From: Gemmatimonadota bacterium
GTDB taxonomy: Bacteria > Gemmatimonadota > Gemmatimonadetes > Gemmatimonadales > Gemmatimonadaceae
Length of the DNA: 61,038 bases
Direction of reading: 5' to 3'
NCBI GenBank assembly: GCA_021324635.1
Contig: JAJPIS010000067.1
Coordinates: 1-61,038 of the forward strand
In this document: positions 39,969 through 48,311 of the stretch, piece by piece
How the letters are laid out: each line of letters begins with the position of its first letter
Numbering within the stretch: position 1 is the first letter of the stretch
Made by a program: the position numbers and the translations under genes
The notes under the pieces: generated by a model
Told to the model about the DNA's origin: nothing
Seen by the model: the letters and a program-made list of their open reading frames with translations, nothing else
Database searches by the model: none

Positions 39969-42959
39969 TCAGGGCGAGCCGACCCGCGCGCCCGGGCCGG
40001 ACGCCGTGGCGACCGTCACGGGCAGCGGCGACAGGTGGTTCCAGTTCGCGATGGCGTTGACGACGAGAGCGAACGTTCCCTGCGACTCCCAGCGCCACAG
40101 CGGTCGGATGCCGAACAGGACCACATGACCCTTGCCGAGAGGCGCATCGACGACCGCCGCCTTGCCGGCGAGCTCGGAGCCCGACACGAGGAGCCCCGAG
40201 AGAAGCAGTGAATCCGGCCGCGTCACGTAGCGGAGGATGACACGGCCGCGCTGCGCCTCCTGGTCGCGCAGCACCGCCGAATCGACGCCGACCGTGATCG
40301 CGAGTGTGTCGCGGGGCTGCACGGAGAGGATCGGCGCGCCGCCGAAGTACACCGGGAAGGTGGGGGCGTCGTCGTACCCGTACAGGATGGGGCTGCCGGG
40401 GGCCAGAGATTGCGCCCGCAGGATCGACCCCTGGACGCGCAGCGCTTTTGGCTGGACGACCTGCACGGTGGGGTTGAACCCGAGGACGACCGGCAGCTCG
40501 CTCGTGGCGCCCTCGGTGATCAGGAGCCCGCCACGCTCCACGAACTGACGGAGCGCCAGCGCGCCCGCCAGCCCCATCCCGGGTCGGAGATCGTCCGTCT
40601 GGTCCAGGCGACCGAGGTTGGGGGTCAGCGCGCTCTTCTTCCACGGGATCGGCGGGCCCGTCATCGGCCGGCCGTTGAGGAGCGACGTCGTCGACACGCT
40701 CACGTCGGGGAAGACCACGACGTCGAACCGGTCGAGCGCCCCCGGCCTGCGCAGCGATTGATCCGAGATCGACGTGTAGGGAAGACCCATCTGGTCGAAC
40801 GCAAAGCGGACCCATCCCTCGTTCTGCGTCTCGAGCCAGGTGTGCAGGACGGCAACGCGGGGCAGCTCGAGCGCGTGGCGGCGAACCGTGATCGCGGCAC
40901 CCGTCGCGCGCCCGCTCACGCCCAGCGACGCCGCGAGGGTCCGACGGGCGGCGGTCGCGCCCTCGACGAGGAACGTGCCGGCCGGGAACCGATCGCCGCC
41001 GACCGTGAACGGCGAGTCGGCGACCGCAACGTGCGCGCCGGCGAGCTTCCACGGGAGGACTGCGGATCGCCAGTCGCCGCTGTGGCGCAGGACGAGCGTG
41101 CCGCCGGCGCGATCGGGCGCCTGCGGGGCAGCCGTGGCGTCGGCGGCGATCGTTCCCGGCGCGGTGGCGTCGCGGTCCAGGCGGTCCATCGGGCGACTGA
41201 GCACGGCCGAGTCGGCGATGGGATACGTCGTCACGTGCCGCAGCAGATCGAGCGTCCAGCCCGTGTCGTCGTAGGGGGGTGGCTCGTTCGCGCCGAAGTG
41301 CTGGGAGGCGAGCAAGGTGCGCACGGTCGCCGTGTACGGCTGATCCATCCGGACGATCCAGTCGCCGCGGTGGATCGCCACTCTGGCACGCGCGCGCTTG
41401 GCGCTGTCGCCCCTGGCGCTGTCGCCCCTCGCGCTGTCTCCCTTGACGCTGTCCGGTCTCGCGCTCTCGGCCGGCGCCCCGCCGCTCCCGGGCTCGTGCG
41501 GCGTCAGATTGCTGCCCACCTCGACCGGCCGTGGCGCCCGCTGAGCGTCGAAGTCCGCCGTCGCGACGTGCACCTCGGTCCCGTGCTCGCGGAAGAGGTT
41601 CACCAGCGCCGCCGCCTCGGCGGCGTGACGTTGGTCGTGCGGGATCACGTAGGCGTACGGCGCCGTCGTCTGGCCGCGGCGGACGATGCGTTCGGCCTTG
41701 GCGGCAAAATTCTCCAGGAACGTCGTGCGGTTGTCGGCGACGTAGCGGAGCGCGATCAGGGCGCCGGACTCCTGGTAGTTGATGTTGGAGCGAATGCACC
41801 AGCGGACACCGTTGACCGGAGGGTTGGGTCGATCCCACCGGCGCTCGATGGCGTCGGTCGCGAGGTGCACGATGTGGCAGTCGGCGCCGAGCGACGTGTA
41901 CGTCTCGTAGAAGCGGCCGATCGAGTTGTGCAGGCTGGCGACCGACAGCACCGTGTAGTTGGGCGCCCACCCGTCGTAGAACCCATGGGTCCAGACGCCC
42001 GGCAGCCCGCGGCGGGTGAGCTCGGTGATCTCCTGGTAGGCGAGCGTGTGCAGCTCATCGACCAGGATCGGGTCGAACTCGTCGTTGTACGGACCCGTGC
42101 CCGTGCTCGTGTACAGAAAGGGGACCGACTCGTGCAGGTCGTGCGCGACGGTCGGGTGCCACGCCAGGAACGTGCGCATCACGCTCTGGGTCAGGCGCTG
42201 GGAGAGGACCATTGCGTCCCGATTATTGTCGTGGGCGGTGTATTTCCCCCAGTAGATGAGGGGGACGCCGCGCTCACCGACGTTGAGCGCCCGGGACTCG
42301 GCGAAGGCGTCCACCGCGCGATCCCGGCCGTCGGTCTCCAGGACGGGTGTGATGAGCGTGATCACCCCGGCGCGGATGGCCCGGATCGGCGCGGACTCGT
42401 CGACGGCGAGGCGATAGGCGAGCTCCATCAACATCTCCGGGCTCCCGGTCTCGGGCGAGTGGATGGACCCGGTGAGCCAGTAGACGGGCTTGGCCTCGCG
42501 GATGAGCCGGGCCCGCTCGCCGGGTGCCAGGCCCCGCGGATCGGCGAGACGGGCGAGCTTCGCCCGGTAGTCGTCGAGCGCCGCGATCGTCGGCTCGTCC
42601 GCGATTGCCACGACCAGCATCTCGCGCCCTTCGTCGCTCATCCCCGCGCCGAACACCCGGACGCGTGGTGACGCCGCGGCGAGCGCCCGAAAATACCGGT
42701 TCACGTCGGCGACGTGAGAGAGTCGACCGACGGTTCCGGGCACGTACCCCAGCACCTTGAGTGGCGTTGGGACGGTGGGCGACGCCGGGAGATAGTCCAC
42801 GAGCTCCGTCGAGAAGCTCCAGTGGGGGTCGGTCGGCGTGAGGGCGTGAATCTCGCGCGTGTAGGCCGAGTCGATCGGCTGCTGGGCGGTCAGGCGGGTC
42901 GAGCCGCCTGCGGTCGCGGCGAACGCGACGAGGGCGGCGGCGTGGAGGCGAAGGCGCAT
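39969..42959 (-). CDS. Exported M14-family zinc carboxypeptidase
   Basis: A 996-residue exported peptidase, much longer than the roughly 300-residue M14 core. ATG 42959 opens a signal peptide (cleavage near TAQ, residue 26). The core lies at about residues 70-400: zinc ligands His167 and Glu170 in GSIHSPETGS, and the third His is probably in WHPTVAHDLHES. A linker near residues 500-520 contains repeated GDSAR units. The C-terminal half (about 530-996) is beta-rich with a glutamine-amidotransferase-like segment (GGLLITEGATSEL, GKGHVVLFGIRPLWRWES), as in many Gemmatimonadota M14 proteins. It would remove C-terminal residues from peptides in the periplasm. Confidence 0.88.
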   Translation of the reverse strand: MRLRLHAAALVAFAATAGGSTRLTAQQPIDSAYTREIHALTPTDPHWSFSTELVDYLPASPTVPTPLKVLGYVPGTVGRLSHVADVNRYFRALAAASPRVRVFGAGMSDEGREMLVVAIADEPTIAALDDYRAKLARLADPRGLAPGERARLIREAKPVYWLTGSIHSPETGSPEMLMELAYRLAVDESAPIRAIRAGVITLITPVLETDGRDRAVDAFAESRALNVGERGVPLIYWGKYTAHDNNRDAMVLSQRLTQSVMRTFLAWHPTVAHDLHESVPFLYTSTGTGPYNDEFDPILVDELHTLAYQEITELTRRGLPGVWTHGFYDGWAPNYTVLSVASLHNSIGRFYETYTSLGADCHIVHLATDAIERRWDRPNPPVNGVRWCIRSNINYQESGALIALRYVADNRTTFLENFAAKAERIVRRGQTTAPYAYVIPHDQRHAAEAAALVNLFREHGTEVHVATADFDAQRAPRPVEVGSNLTPHEPGSGGAPAESARPDSVKGDSARGDSARGDSAKRARARVAIHRGDWIVRMDQPYTATVRTLLASQHFGANEPPPYDDTGWTLDLLRHVTTYPIADSAVLSRPMDRLDRDATAPGTIAADATAAPQAPDRAGGTLVLRHSGDWRSAVLPWKLAGAHVAVADSPFTVGGDRFPAGTFLVEGATAARRTLAASLGVSGRATGAAITVRRHALELPRVAVLHTWLETQNEGWVRFAFDQMGLPYTSISDQSLRRPGALDRFDVVVFPDVSVSTTSLLNGRPMTGPPIPWKKSALTPNLGRLDQTDDLRPGMGLAGALALRQFVERGGLLITEGATSELPVVLGFNPTVQVVQPKALRVQGSILRAQSLAPGSPILYGYDDAPTFPVYFGGAPILSVQPRDTLAITVGVDSAVLRDQEAQRGRVILRYVTRPDSLLLSGLLVSGSELAGKAAVVDAPLGKGHVVLFGIRPLWRWESQGTFALVVNAIANWNHLSPLPVTVATASGPGARVGSP

Positions 42960-42991
42960 CCGCAGAGGATGCGGCCCGGTGCGGCCCGGTG

Positions 42992-43240
42992 CCAGGGGCG
43001 CGGAACGCGCCCCTGGTCGTAGGGGCGGCATTCATGCCGCCCGCGATTCGCATCTGCACCAATGCCGGGGCGGGAACGGCCACGTCCCGCGGCCCCCGTA
43101 GGGCGGCATTCATGCCGCCCGCGATTCGCATCTGCACCAATGCCGGGGCGGGAACGGCCGCGTCCCGCGGCCCCCGCGCACCGGGAACGACGACGACGGG
43201 CGCGGGGTGCCGGGGCCGTCGCGGGGGATTTCATCCCCCG
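42992..43240. repeat. Island of palindromic repeats
   Basis: Four perfect hairpins lie in 250 bases between two minus-strand genes. They are CCAGGGGCGCG-GAA-complement (42992-43016), GGGCGGCATTCATGCCGCCC (43023-43042), the same 20-mer again (43101-43120), and CGGGGGAT-TTC-ATCCCCCG (43222-43240). The two 20-mers sit in 78-bp direct repeats (about 43018-43097 and 43097-43176) that differ at very few bases. The first copy is led by CGTAGGGGC. The same 20-mer occurs twice at the end of the window. Confidence 0.85.
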
Positions 43241-43247
43241 ACCCGTG

Positions 43248-43451
43248 TCACCAATCGTAGTCGCGGCGGTAGCCGACGATCCGTCGGAAGAGCCAGACGA
43301 TCAGCGCGATCGGGAGGACGACGAAGATCAGCAGCTTGAGGAGCAGGATCGTCGCGAGGCCGACAGCGGCGAGCACGAGCAACGGAATACCCAGAATCGC
43401 GACCGTGAACAGTGGCCGCAGGGCGAAGAGTCGAAGCAGGGCAGCAAGCAT
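43248..43451 (-). CDS. Small membrane protein
   Basis: A 67-residue, almost wholly hydrophobic protein with two adjacent helices (about 13-31 and 33-54) and a basic C-terminus (FRRIVGYRRDYDW). ATG 43451 has GGGAGC about 9 bases upstream. The inside-positive tail suggests both ends lie in the cytoplasm. No family assignment. It lies immediately beside the palindromic repeat island. Confidence 0.65.
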   Translation of the reverse strand: MLAALLRLFALRPLFTVAILGIPLLVLAAVGLATILLLKLLIFVVLPIALIVWLFRRIVGYRRDYDW

Positions 43452-43587
43452 GACCGGAAGCTCCCGAGGGAAACGCCCATCCCTACGTCCCCGGCGCGGG
43501 GAAGTTTCCGCCCCCCTCCCGCCCGCCCCGTCGCCTGTTCCGCGTCTCGCGTCCTCCCCGTCGTGCCCTCCCGCGCCCCCGCGGTCC

Positions 43588-44094
43588 CTAGTCGCCGAGG
43601 CGGCGGAGGAGCGCGGGAGGGAGCATCGCGACCAGGGTCGCCTCGCCTGCCCGGGCGGCAGGCTCGAGCTCGAGCAGGCAGGCGCCCCCCTTGCGGAGCG
43701 GGGTTCGCGAGTCGGTGAGACCGGTCAGGAGCCAGGTCGCCAGCCCGCCGATGTGGGGCTCGTGGCCGACCACGGCCACGATCTCGGCGTCCCGCTGCCG
43801 CCGGAGCCAGGTGAGAAACCGGTCGAACGGGCTGTCGGGGGCGAGCGCGGGCACCGACACGATGTCGAGGTCGCCGTACGCACTGGCGATGATCTCCGCC
43901 GTCTGACGGGCCCGCGTGAGCGGGCTGGTGGCGAGCACGTCGATCGACCGCGCCACGCGCCGCAGGCCCTGCGCGATCTGCTCCATCTTCCACTTCCCCT
44001 GCTTGGTCAACGGGCGGCGCGAGTCGTCCTCGCCGGTCGCCGCGAACTTCTCCCGATCCTCGGCGATCCCGTGTCGGACGAGCAGTAGCTGCAT
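43588..44094 (-). CDS. sixA: Phosphohistidine phosphatase SixA-like
   Basis: A 168-residue histidine phosphatase. ATG 44094 opens with MQLLLVRHGIAEDRE, where His8 is the phosphorylated catalytic residue of the RHG motif. It is followed by RPLTKQGKWKMEQIAQGL, LATSPLTRARQTAEI and the second catalytic His in AVVGHEPHIGG. This order is that of SixA, which removes phosphate from histidines of phosphotransfer proteins. The C-terminus KGGACLLELEP also matches. No signal peptide. No phosphorelay partner is nearby. Confidence 0.9.
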   Translation of the reverse strand: MQLLLVRHGIAEDREKFAATGEDDSRRPLTKQGKWKMEQIAQGLRRVARSIDVLATSPLTRARQTAEIIASAYGDLDIVSVPALAPDSPFDRFLTWLRRQRDAEIVAVVGHEPHIGGLATWLLTGLTDSRTPLRKGGACLLELEPAARAGEATLVAMLPPALLRRLGD

Positions 44095-44190
44095 GGGCCC
44101 TCGCCTGGTCTCGTGTCCCGGACCGTTACCGTATCGGCGACGTCGGCACCAGCGGATCCGTCTCACCGCGATCCGGATGGCCTCCGCCGG

Positions 44191-44679
44191 TCACTCGGGC
44201 GTCGAGAGATGGAACTCCTGCGCGTGCCCCCGGTGCAGACCGAAGTCCATGTCCTCGGCGCGCATCGTGACCGCCGCCTGAAACGTCGGAGCCTGCTGCG
44301 CGCGCGCGGTCACCAGCTCCCACTTGCTCCCGTAAGCCACCTCGAAGGCCGTCCGGCACATCCGCTCGACCGCTTTGCCCTCCTCCGGACCCGGGCGTCG
44401 CGCACGGGTGATCACCTGGGAGACGAAGAAGTTCCGCGCCGCTTCCTCGGGCGCGAGCCGCGCGTACGCGGCCGGCTGCGCATTGACCTCACACCACCAG
44501 GACGTGGGTCGCGCGGGCGCCGGGGCAGGGCGGCGCGGGAGCGTCGGCGTCGGTGGTGCGGGCGGCGGCGTCTGAGCGCCCACGCCAGCGCCGCCCTGTG
44601 CCTCGAGCCGCGCGCTCGACGCGCAGAAGGCGATCAGCGCCGAAGCGCTCACGACCCAGGTCGGCGACAGCCATCTCAC
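44191..44679 (-). CDS. Hypothetical exported protein
   Basis: A 162-residue protein. GTG 44679 is preferred because GGAG lies about 10 bases upstream and a signal peptide follows (WLSPTWVVSASALIAFCASS, cleavage near LEAQ); the frame continues upstream without signals. A Pro/Ala-rich linker (PPPAPPTPTLPRRPAPAPA) precedes a compact helical domain of about 100 residues with two Cys (WWCEVN, ERMCRTAF) and KWELVTARAQQAPTFQ. Function unknown. Confidence 0.62.
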   Translation of the reverse strand: MRWLSPTWVVSASALIAFCASSARLEAQGGAGVGAQTPPPAPPTPTLPRRPAPAPARPTSWWCEVNAQPAAYARLAPEEAARNFFVSQVITRARRPGPEEGKAVERMCRTAFEVAYGSKWELVTARAQQAPTFQAAVTMRAEDMDFGLHRGHAQEFHLSTPE

Positions 44680-44813
44680 GCGATGGTGCTCCGGGTTTGG
44701 ATGATGGACCGACCCGGCGAGCCGGGACAGGATCCGGAAGAAGTCGGCAACGGGTCGCCGAGGAATCGGCGGCCCGCCGTCCAATCTGCAAGGCGTGTGC
44801 GACCGCGCCAACG

Positions 44814-47800
44814 TCATTGGGCCCGGGCACGCGGAATCGGGCGTCGGCCGCCGAGCGCCGCCACGTCACCTCCCGTCCCGGAGACCACGACCACCGTCGC
44901 CGTCGCGGACTTGCCACCGCTCGATGCGGTCACGATGATGGGCGCCGCCGTGTCGGCGGGCTGCGGCGCCACGACGCCGGATGATGCGACTCGGCCCGGA
45001 GGTGCGCTGCTCCACGTCACGCTCGGAGCGGCGACGGGATTGCCCAGCGAGTCGGTGACCGTCGCACTCAGCTGCGCCGTCTGCGCTGTCGTGATCGTGG
45101 TGTCGCCGGGGACAATCGCGATGCTCGCTACTGGCGCCGGGCTCACCTGCACGACCGCGGCCCCGGTGATTCCTCCGGTGCTGGCGAGCACCGTTGCCGT
45201 GCCGTTCGCGACGCCTGTGACGATGCCGCCCGGATCGACGGTCGCGACGCCCGGCGTCTCGGACGACCATGCGATGGCGACCCCTGGCACCGGATTGCCA
45301 TTCGCGTCGCGCGCCGTCGCCGTGAGTGCGACCGTGCCCCCGATCCGCACCGCGGCCGGGTTTGGCGTGACCGTGACGCTGCTCACGGGGACCGCGGTGA
45401 CGGTGACGGTCGCGCTCCCCGACACGCCGTCGCCGGCGGTTGCGGTCACGACGATCGCCGTGCCGGCGTCGTTCGGGTGGGGAGTGACCACGCCCGCGCG
45501 TGAGACTCGTCCGCCCGGCGCGCTCGACCAGCGGACGGCGCCAGCCGTGACGTTCCCCTGTCCGTCGCGGAGCACGGCCCGAAGCTGCGCCGTCTGCGCG
45601 ACAGTGATCGTCGTGTCGGCCGGCAGCACGGCGACGCTCGCCACCGGCGCCGGCGCGACGTGCACCGTGGCGCTGGCCGACTTGCCGCCGCTCGACGCCG
45701 AGACGGTGATCGGCCCGGCCGTGTCGCCGGGCTGCGGGGTGACGAGTCCCGATGCGGAGACGCGCCCGGCGGGTGTGCTGCTCCAGGCAATGGTCGGAGC
45801 GAGGACGGTGTGGCCGAGCGAGTCGATGACCGTCGCCCGCAGTTGGGCCGACTGACCGACCGTCACGGTCGTGTCGGCCGGAGCGAGCGCAATGCTCGCG
45901 ATCGGCGTCGCGCTGACCTGCACGACGGCCTTCCCGGTCGCGGTCCCCGCGGTGGCGACGATCGTGTCGACGCCTGTGGCGACTCCCAGCACCACGCCCG
46001 TGACCGGGTCGACGGTGGCGACCGCCGGTGTCCGGGACGACCAGGTGACGGTGGCCCCGGAGATCGGGTTCCCGTTGGCGTCGCGTGCCGTCGCGGTGAG
46101 CGTCACGCTGCCTCCGACCCGCACGCTCGCGGCGCTCGGCGCGATCGTCACGCTGCTGACCGCGACCGGAGACACGTTGACGGTCGCGGACCCTTGCCGC
46201 CCCTCCGACGTCGCCGTCACGGTCACCGAGCCGACGCCCGTTCCGGTGACGACGCCCGATCCGTTGACCGTCGCGATCTGCGGATTGGCCGAGCTCCAGG
46301 TGACCGTGCGTCCGGTGAGCACGGTGCCCTGAGCGTCGCGCGTCGTCGCGGTGAGCGCGACCGTCCCCTGCACGGTCACGCTCGCCGGGTTCGGGGTCAC
46401 CGTGACGCTCGCCACCGGCACCTGGGTGACAGTGAGGATCGCGGTATCGGCGGCGCCGCCGGACTGCGCGACGATCGACGCCGAGCCCACGCCGACGGCA
46501 GTCGCCAACCCGGACCCACTCACGACGGCGACGCCGGTGGCGCTGGACGACCAGGTCACCGGCCGGTCGGACACGACCACACCGTTCTGGTCGCGAACCG
46601 TGGCCGTGAATTGCTGCTGGCCGCCCTGCGGGACGGAGGCGGACTTTGGCGCGATCGTGACGCGCCCGACCGGCACTGGCGGTACCGTGATCGTGGACGC
46701 GCCCCCGACGCCGCCGACCGTCGCCACGACGACCGCCGTGCCGGCGGCGCGCGCCGTGACCTGTCCCGACGCGTCGACCGCCGCGACCGTGGAGTTGCTG
46801 CTCGCCCACGTCACCGGCCGGCCGGTGAGCTGATGGCCGGCCGAGTCGAGCGCGGTCGCGCGCAGCGCCGCCTGCCGTCCTACCAGCAGGGTGTCGACCG
46901 GCGGCGTCACGAGGACCGATGCCACCGGAACGAGCGAGACGGTGACGATCGCCTGGCCCGTCTTCCCGCCGCTCGTGCCCGTGATCGCGGCTGTCCCGAC
47001 GCCGACTGCGGTGACGACCCCGCTGTGTGCGTCGACCGCCGCGACGGCCGGACTCCCCGAGGAGAACGTCACACTGGCGCCCGGGATCGGAGCGCCGGTG
47101 GCGTCGGTGACCCGGGCCGAGAGCTGCTCGGTCTGGCCGACGAGGAGGGCGGAGGCCGCCGGGGAGAGCACGACCGCGCTGGCCGGCGGCTCGCTGACCG
47201 TGATCGTGTCCGCCGCGCTCTGACCGCCAGCGGCGGCCGTGACCACCGCCAGGCCTGGAGCGACGCCGGTCACGAGTCCGGCGCTCGAGACTGTTGCGGT
47301 CGCCGGCGCCAGCGACTGCCAGGCGACTGCGCCGCCGAGCGGGTCACCGGCGGAGTCGACGAGCATGGCGGTCAGTCGCGTCGTTTGGTGCACGACGATC
47401 GACGGAGCGCGCGGCGCGATCGCGATGCGGGCTACTGGTACCGGCGTCACCGTCACGAGCGCCTGGCCGCTCCTCGCCCCGACCGTCGCCGTGATGTGCG
47501 CCGTTCCGAGGCCTCTGGCGACGACCAATCCGTCGCCATCGACGGTCGCCACGGCGGGATTGTCCGTCGCCCAGGTCGCATTCGCGTTCGAGGCGAGCTG
47601 ACCCGCGGCGTCGCGGACCGTGTCGACGAGGCGCATCGTCGTATTCACGCGAAGAGTGACGACGGACGGCGAGACGATGACGGCCCCGACCGGTGGGGGG
47701 AGCACCGCCAGCGTGGCCACGCCCGACACCCCCTGTGCGCTGGCCGCGATCTCGGCCGTACCCGGGCGCCGCGCCGACGCCGTTCCGTTCTTGTCCACGG

Positions 47801-48080
47801 TCGCGATGGTTGTATCGCTCGACGACCAGAAGAACGCAACGCCGGCCAGCGTGGCGCCCGAGGCGGTGCGCGCCGTGGCCACCAGCGTCGTGTGGGTGCC
47901 GGCGACGGTCGCGCTGGATTCCGGGCTGACGACGACTCGGCTGATCCGACCGGATCCATCCCCCGGACCCGTGGCCCGACTCGTCCCGCAGGCGACTCCC
48001 GCCCACGCGGCAGCGGCGCCCAACCCGACAGCCACCACAGGGGCACGCCATAGCCTGACCACCGCTCCGTGTCTCGACAC
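44814..48080 (-). CDS. Large BIG2-repeat lipoprotein, twelve Ig-like repeats
   Basis: A 1088-residue surface protein. GTG 48080 follows a strong GGAGGGG and opens a signal sequence ending in the lipobox GVAC. Twelve Ig-like BIG2 repeats of about 85 residues follow. Each carries the core V-x-P-x-x-x-x-V-x-x-G-x-x-x-x-L-x-A-T-x-x-D-x-x-G, then W-x-S-x-x-P-x-V-A-T-V and V-T-A-x-A-x-G. Repeats 7, 8 and 11 (NPASV/NPAAV type) and 9, 10 and 12 (ADTTITV type) are close copies, so the array grew by internal duplication. No catalytic or anchor domain follows; the chain ends 20 residues after the last repeat. The longer frame to 49187 overlaps the opposite gene and is rejected. Confidence 0.82.
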   Translation of the reverse strand: MSRHGAVVRLWRAPVVAVGLGAAAAWAGVACGTSRATGPGDGSGRISRVVVSPESSATVAGTHTTLVATARTASGATLAGVAFFWSSSDTTIATVDKNGTASARRPGTAEIAASAQGVSGVATLAVLPPPVGAVIVSPSVVTLRVNTTMRLVDTVRDAAGQLASNANATWATDNPAVATVDGDGLVVARGLGTAHITATVGARSGQALVTVTPVPVARIAIAPRAPSIVVHQTTRLTAMLVDSAGDPLGGAVAWQSLAPATATVSSAGLVTGVAPGLAVVTAAAGGQSAADTITVSEPPASAVVLSPAASALLVGQTEQLSARVTDATGAPIPGASVTFSSGSPAVAAVDAHSGVVTAVGVGTAAITGTSGGKTGQAIVTVSLVPVASVLVTPPVDTLLVGRQAALRATALDSAGHQLTGRPVTWASSNSTVAAVDASGQVTARAAGTAVVVATVGGVGGASTITVPPVPVGRVTIAPKSASVPQGGQQQFTATVRDQNGVVVSDRPVTWSSSATGVAVVSGSGLATAVGVGSASIVAQSGGAADTAILTVTQVPVASVTVTPNPASVTVQGTVALTATTRDAQGTVLTGRTVTWSSANPQIATVNGSGVVTGTGVGSVTVTATSEGRQGSATVNVSPVAVSSVTIAPSAASVRVGGSVTLTATARDANGNPISGATVTWSSRTPAVATVDPVTGVVLGVATGVDTIVATAGTATGKAVVQVSATPIASIALAPADTTVTVGQSAQLRATVIDSLGHTVLAPTIAWSSTPAGRVSASGLVTPQPGDTAGPITVSASSGGKSASATVHVAPAPVASVAVLPADTTITVAQTAQLRAVLRDGQGNVTAGAVRWSSAPGGRVSRAGVVTPHPNDAGTAIVVTATAGDGVSGSATVTVTAVPVSSVTVTPNPAAVRIGGTVALTATARDANGNPVPGVAIAWSSETPGVATVDPGGIVTGVANGTATVLASTGGITGAAVVQVSPAPVASIAIVPGDTTITTAQTAQLSATVTDSLGNPVAAPSVTWSSAPPGRVASSGVVAPQPADTAAPIIVTASSGGKSATATVVVVSGTGGDVAALGGRRPIPRARAQ

Positions 48081-48311
48081 CCGCCCCTCCGGAGGCAGCC
48101 TGGCGACGTCCACCCGACTCGGGTCTGCTCGTTCCGCGTCGATCACTGGCAAGCGGCGGACCGCGGCGGGCCGCCCCTCGGGCAGGACCCGGGCCGCGGC
48201 GGGCGTCCGCTCGACCCGGCGCCTGGCGAGCCCTACCTTTCGTTCTGACCGAGGGCGCCGGGCGGCACCGACCGCTGCCCGCACGCCACCCTGTGGGCTC
48301 TGGGAGCACCG

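Noticed and set aside
42992-43240. CRISPR-like array
   Set aside because: Only two 78-bp direct copies exist, with no spacer-like variation between short repeats and no cas genes. The structure is palindromic words.
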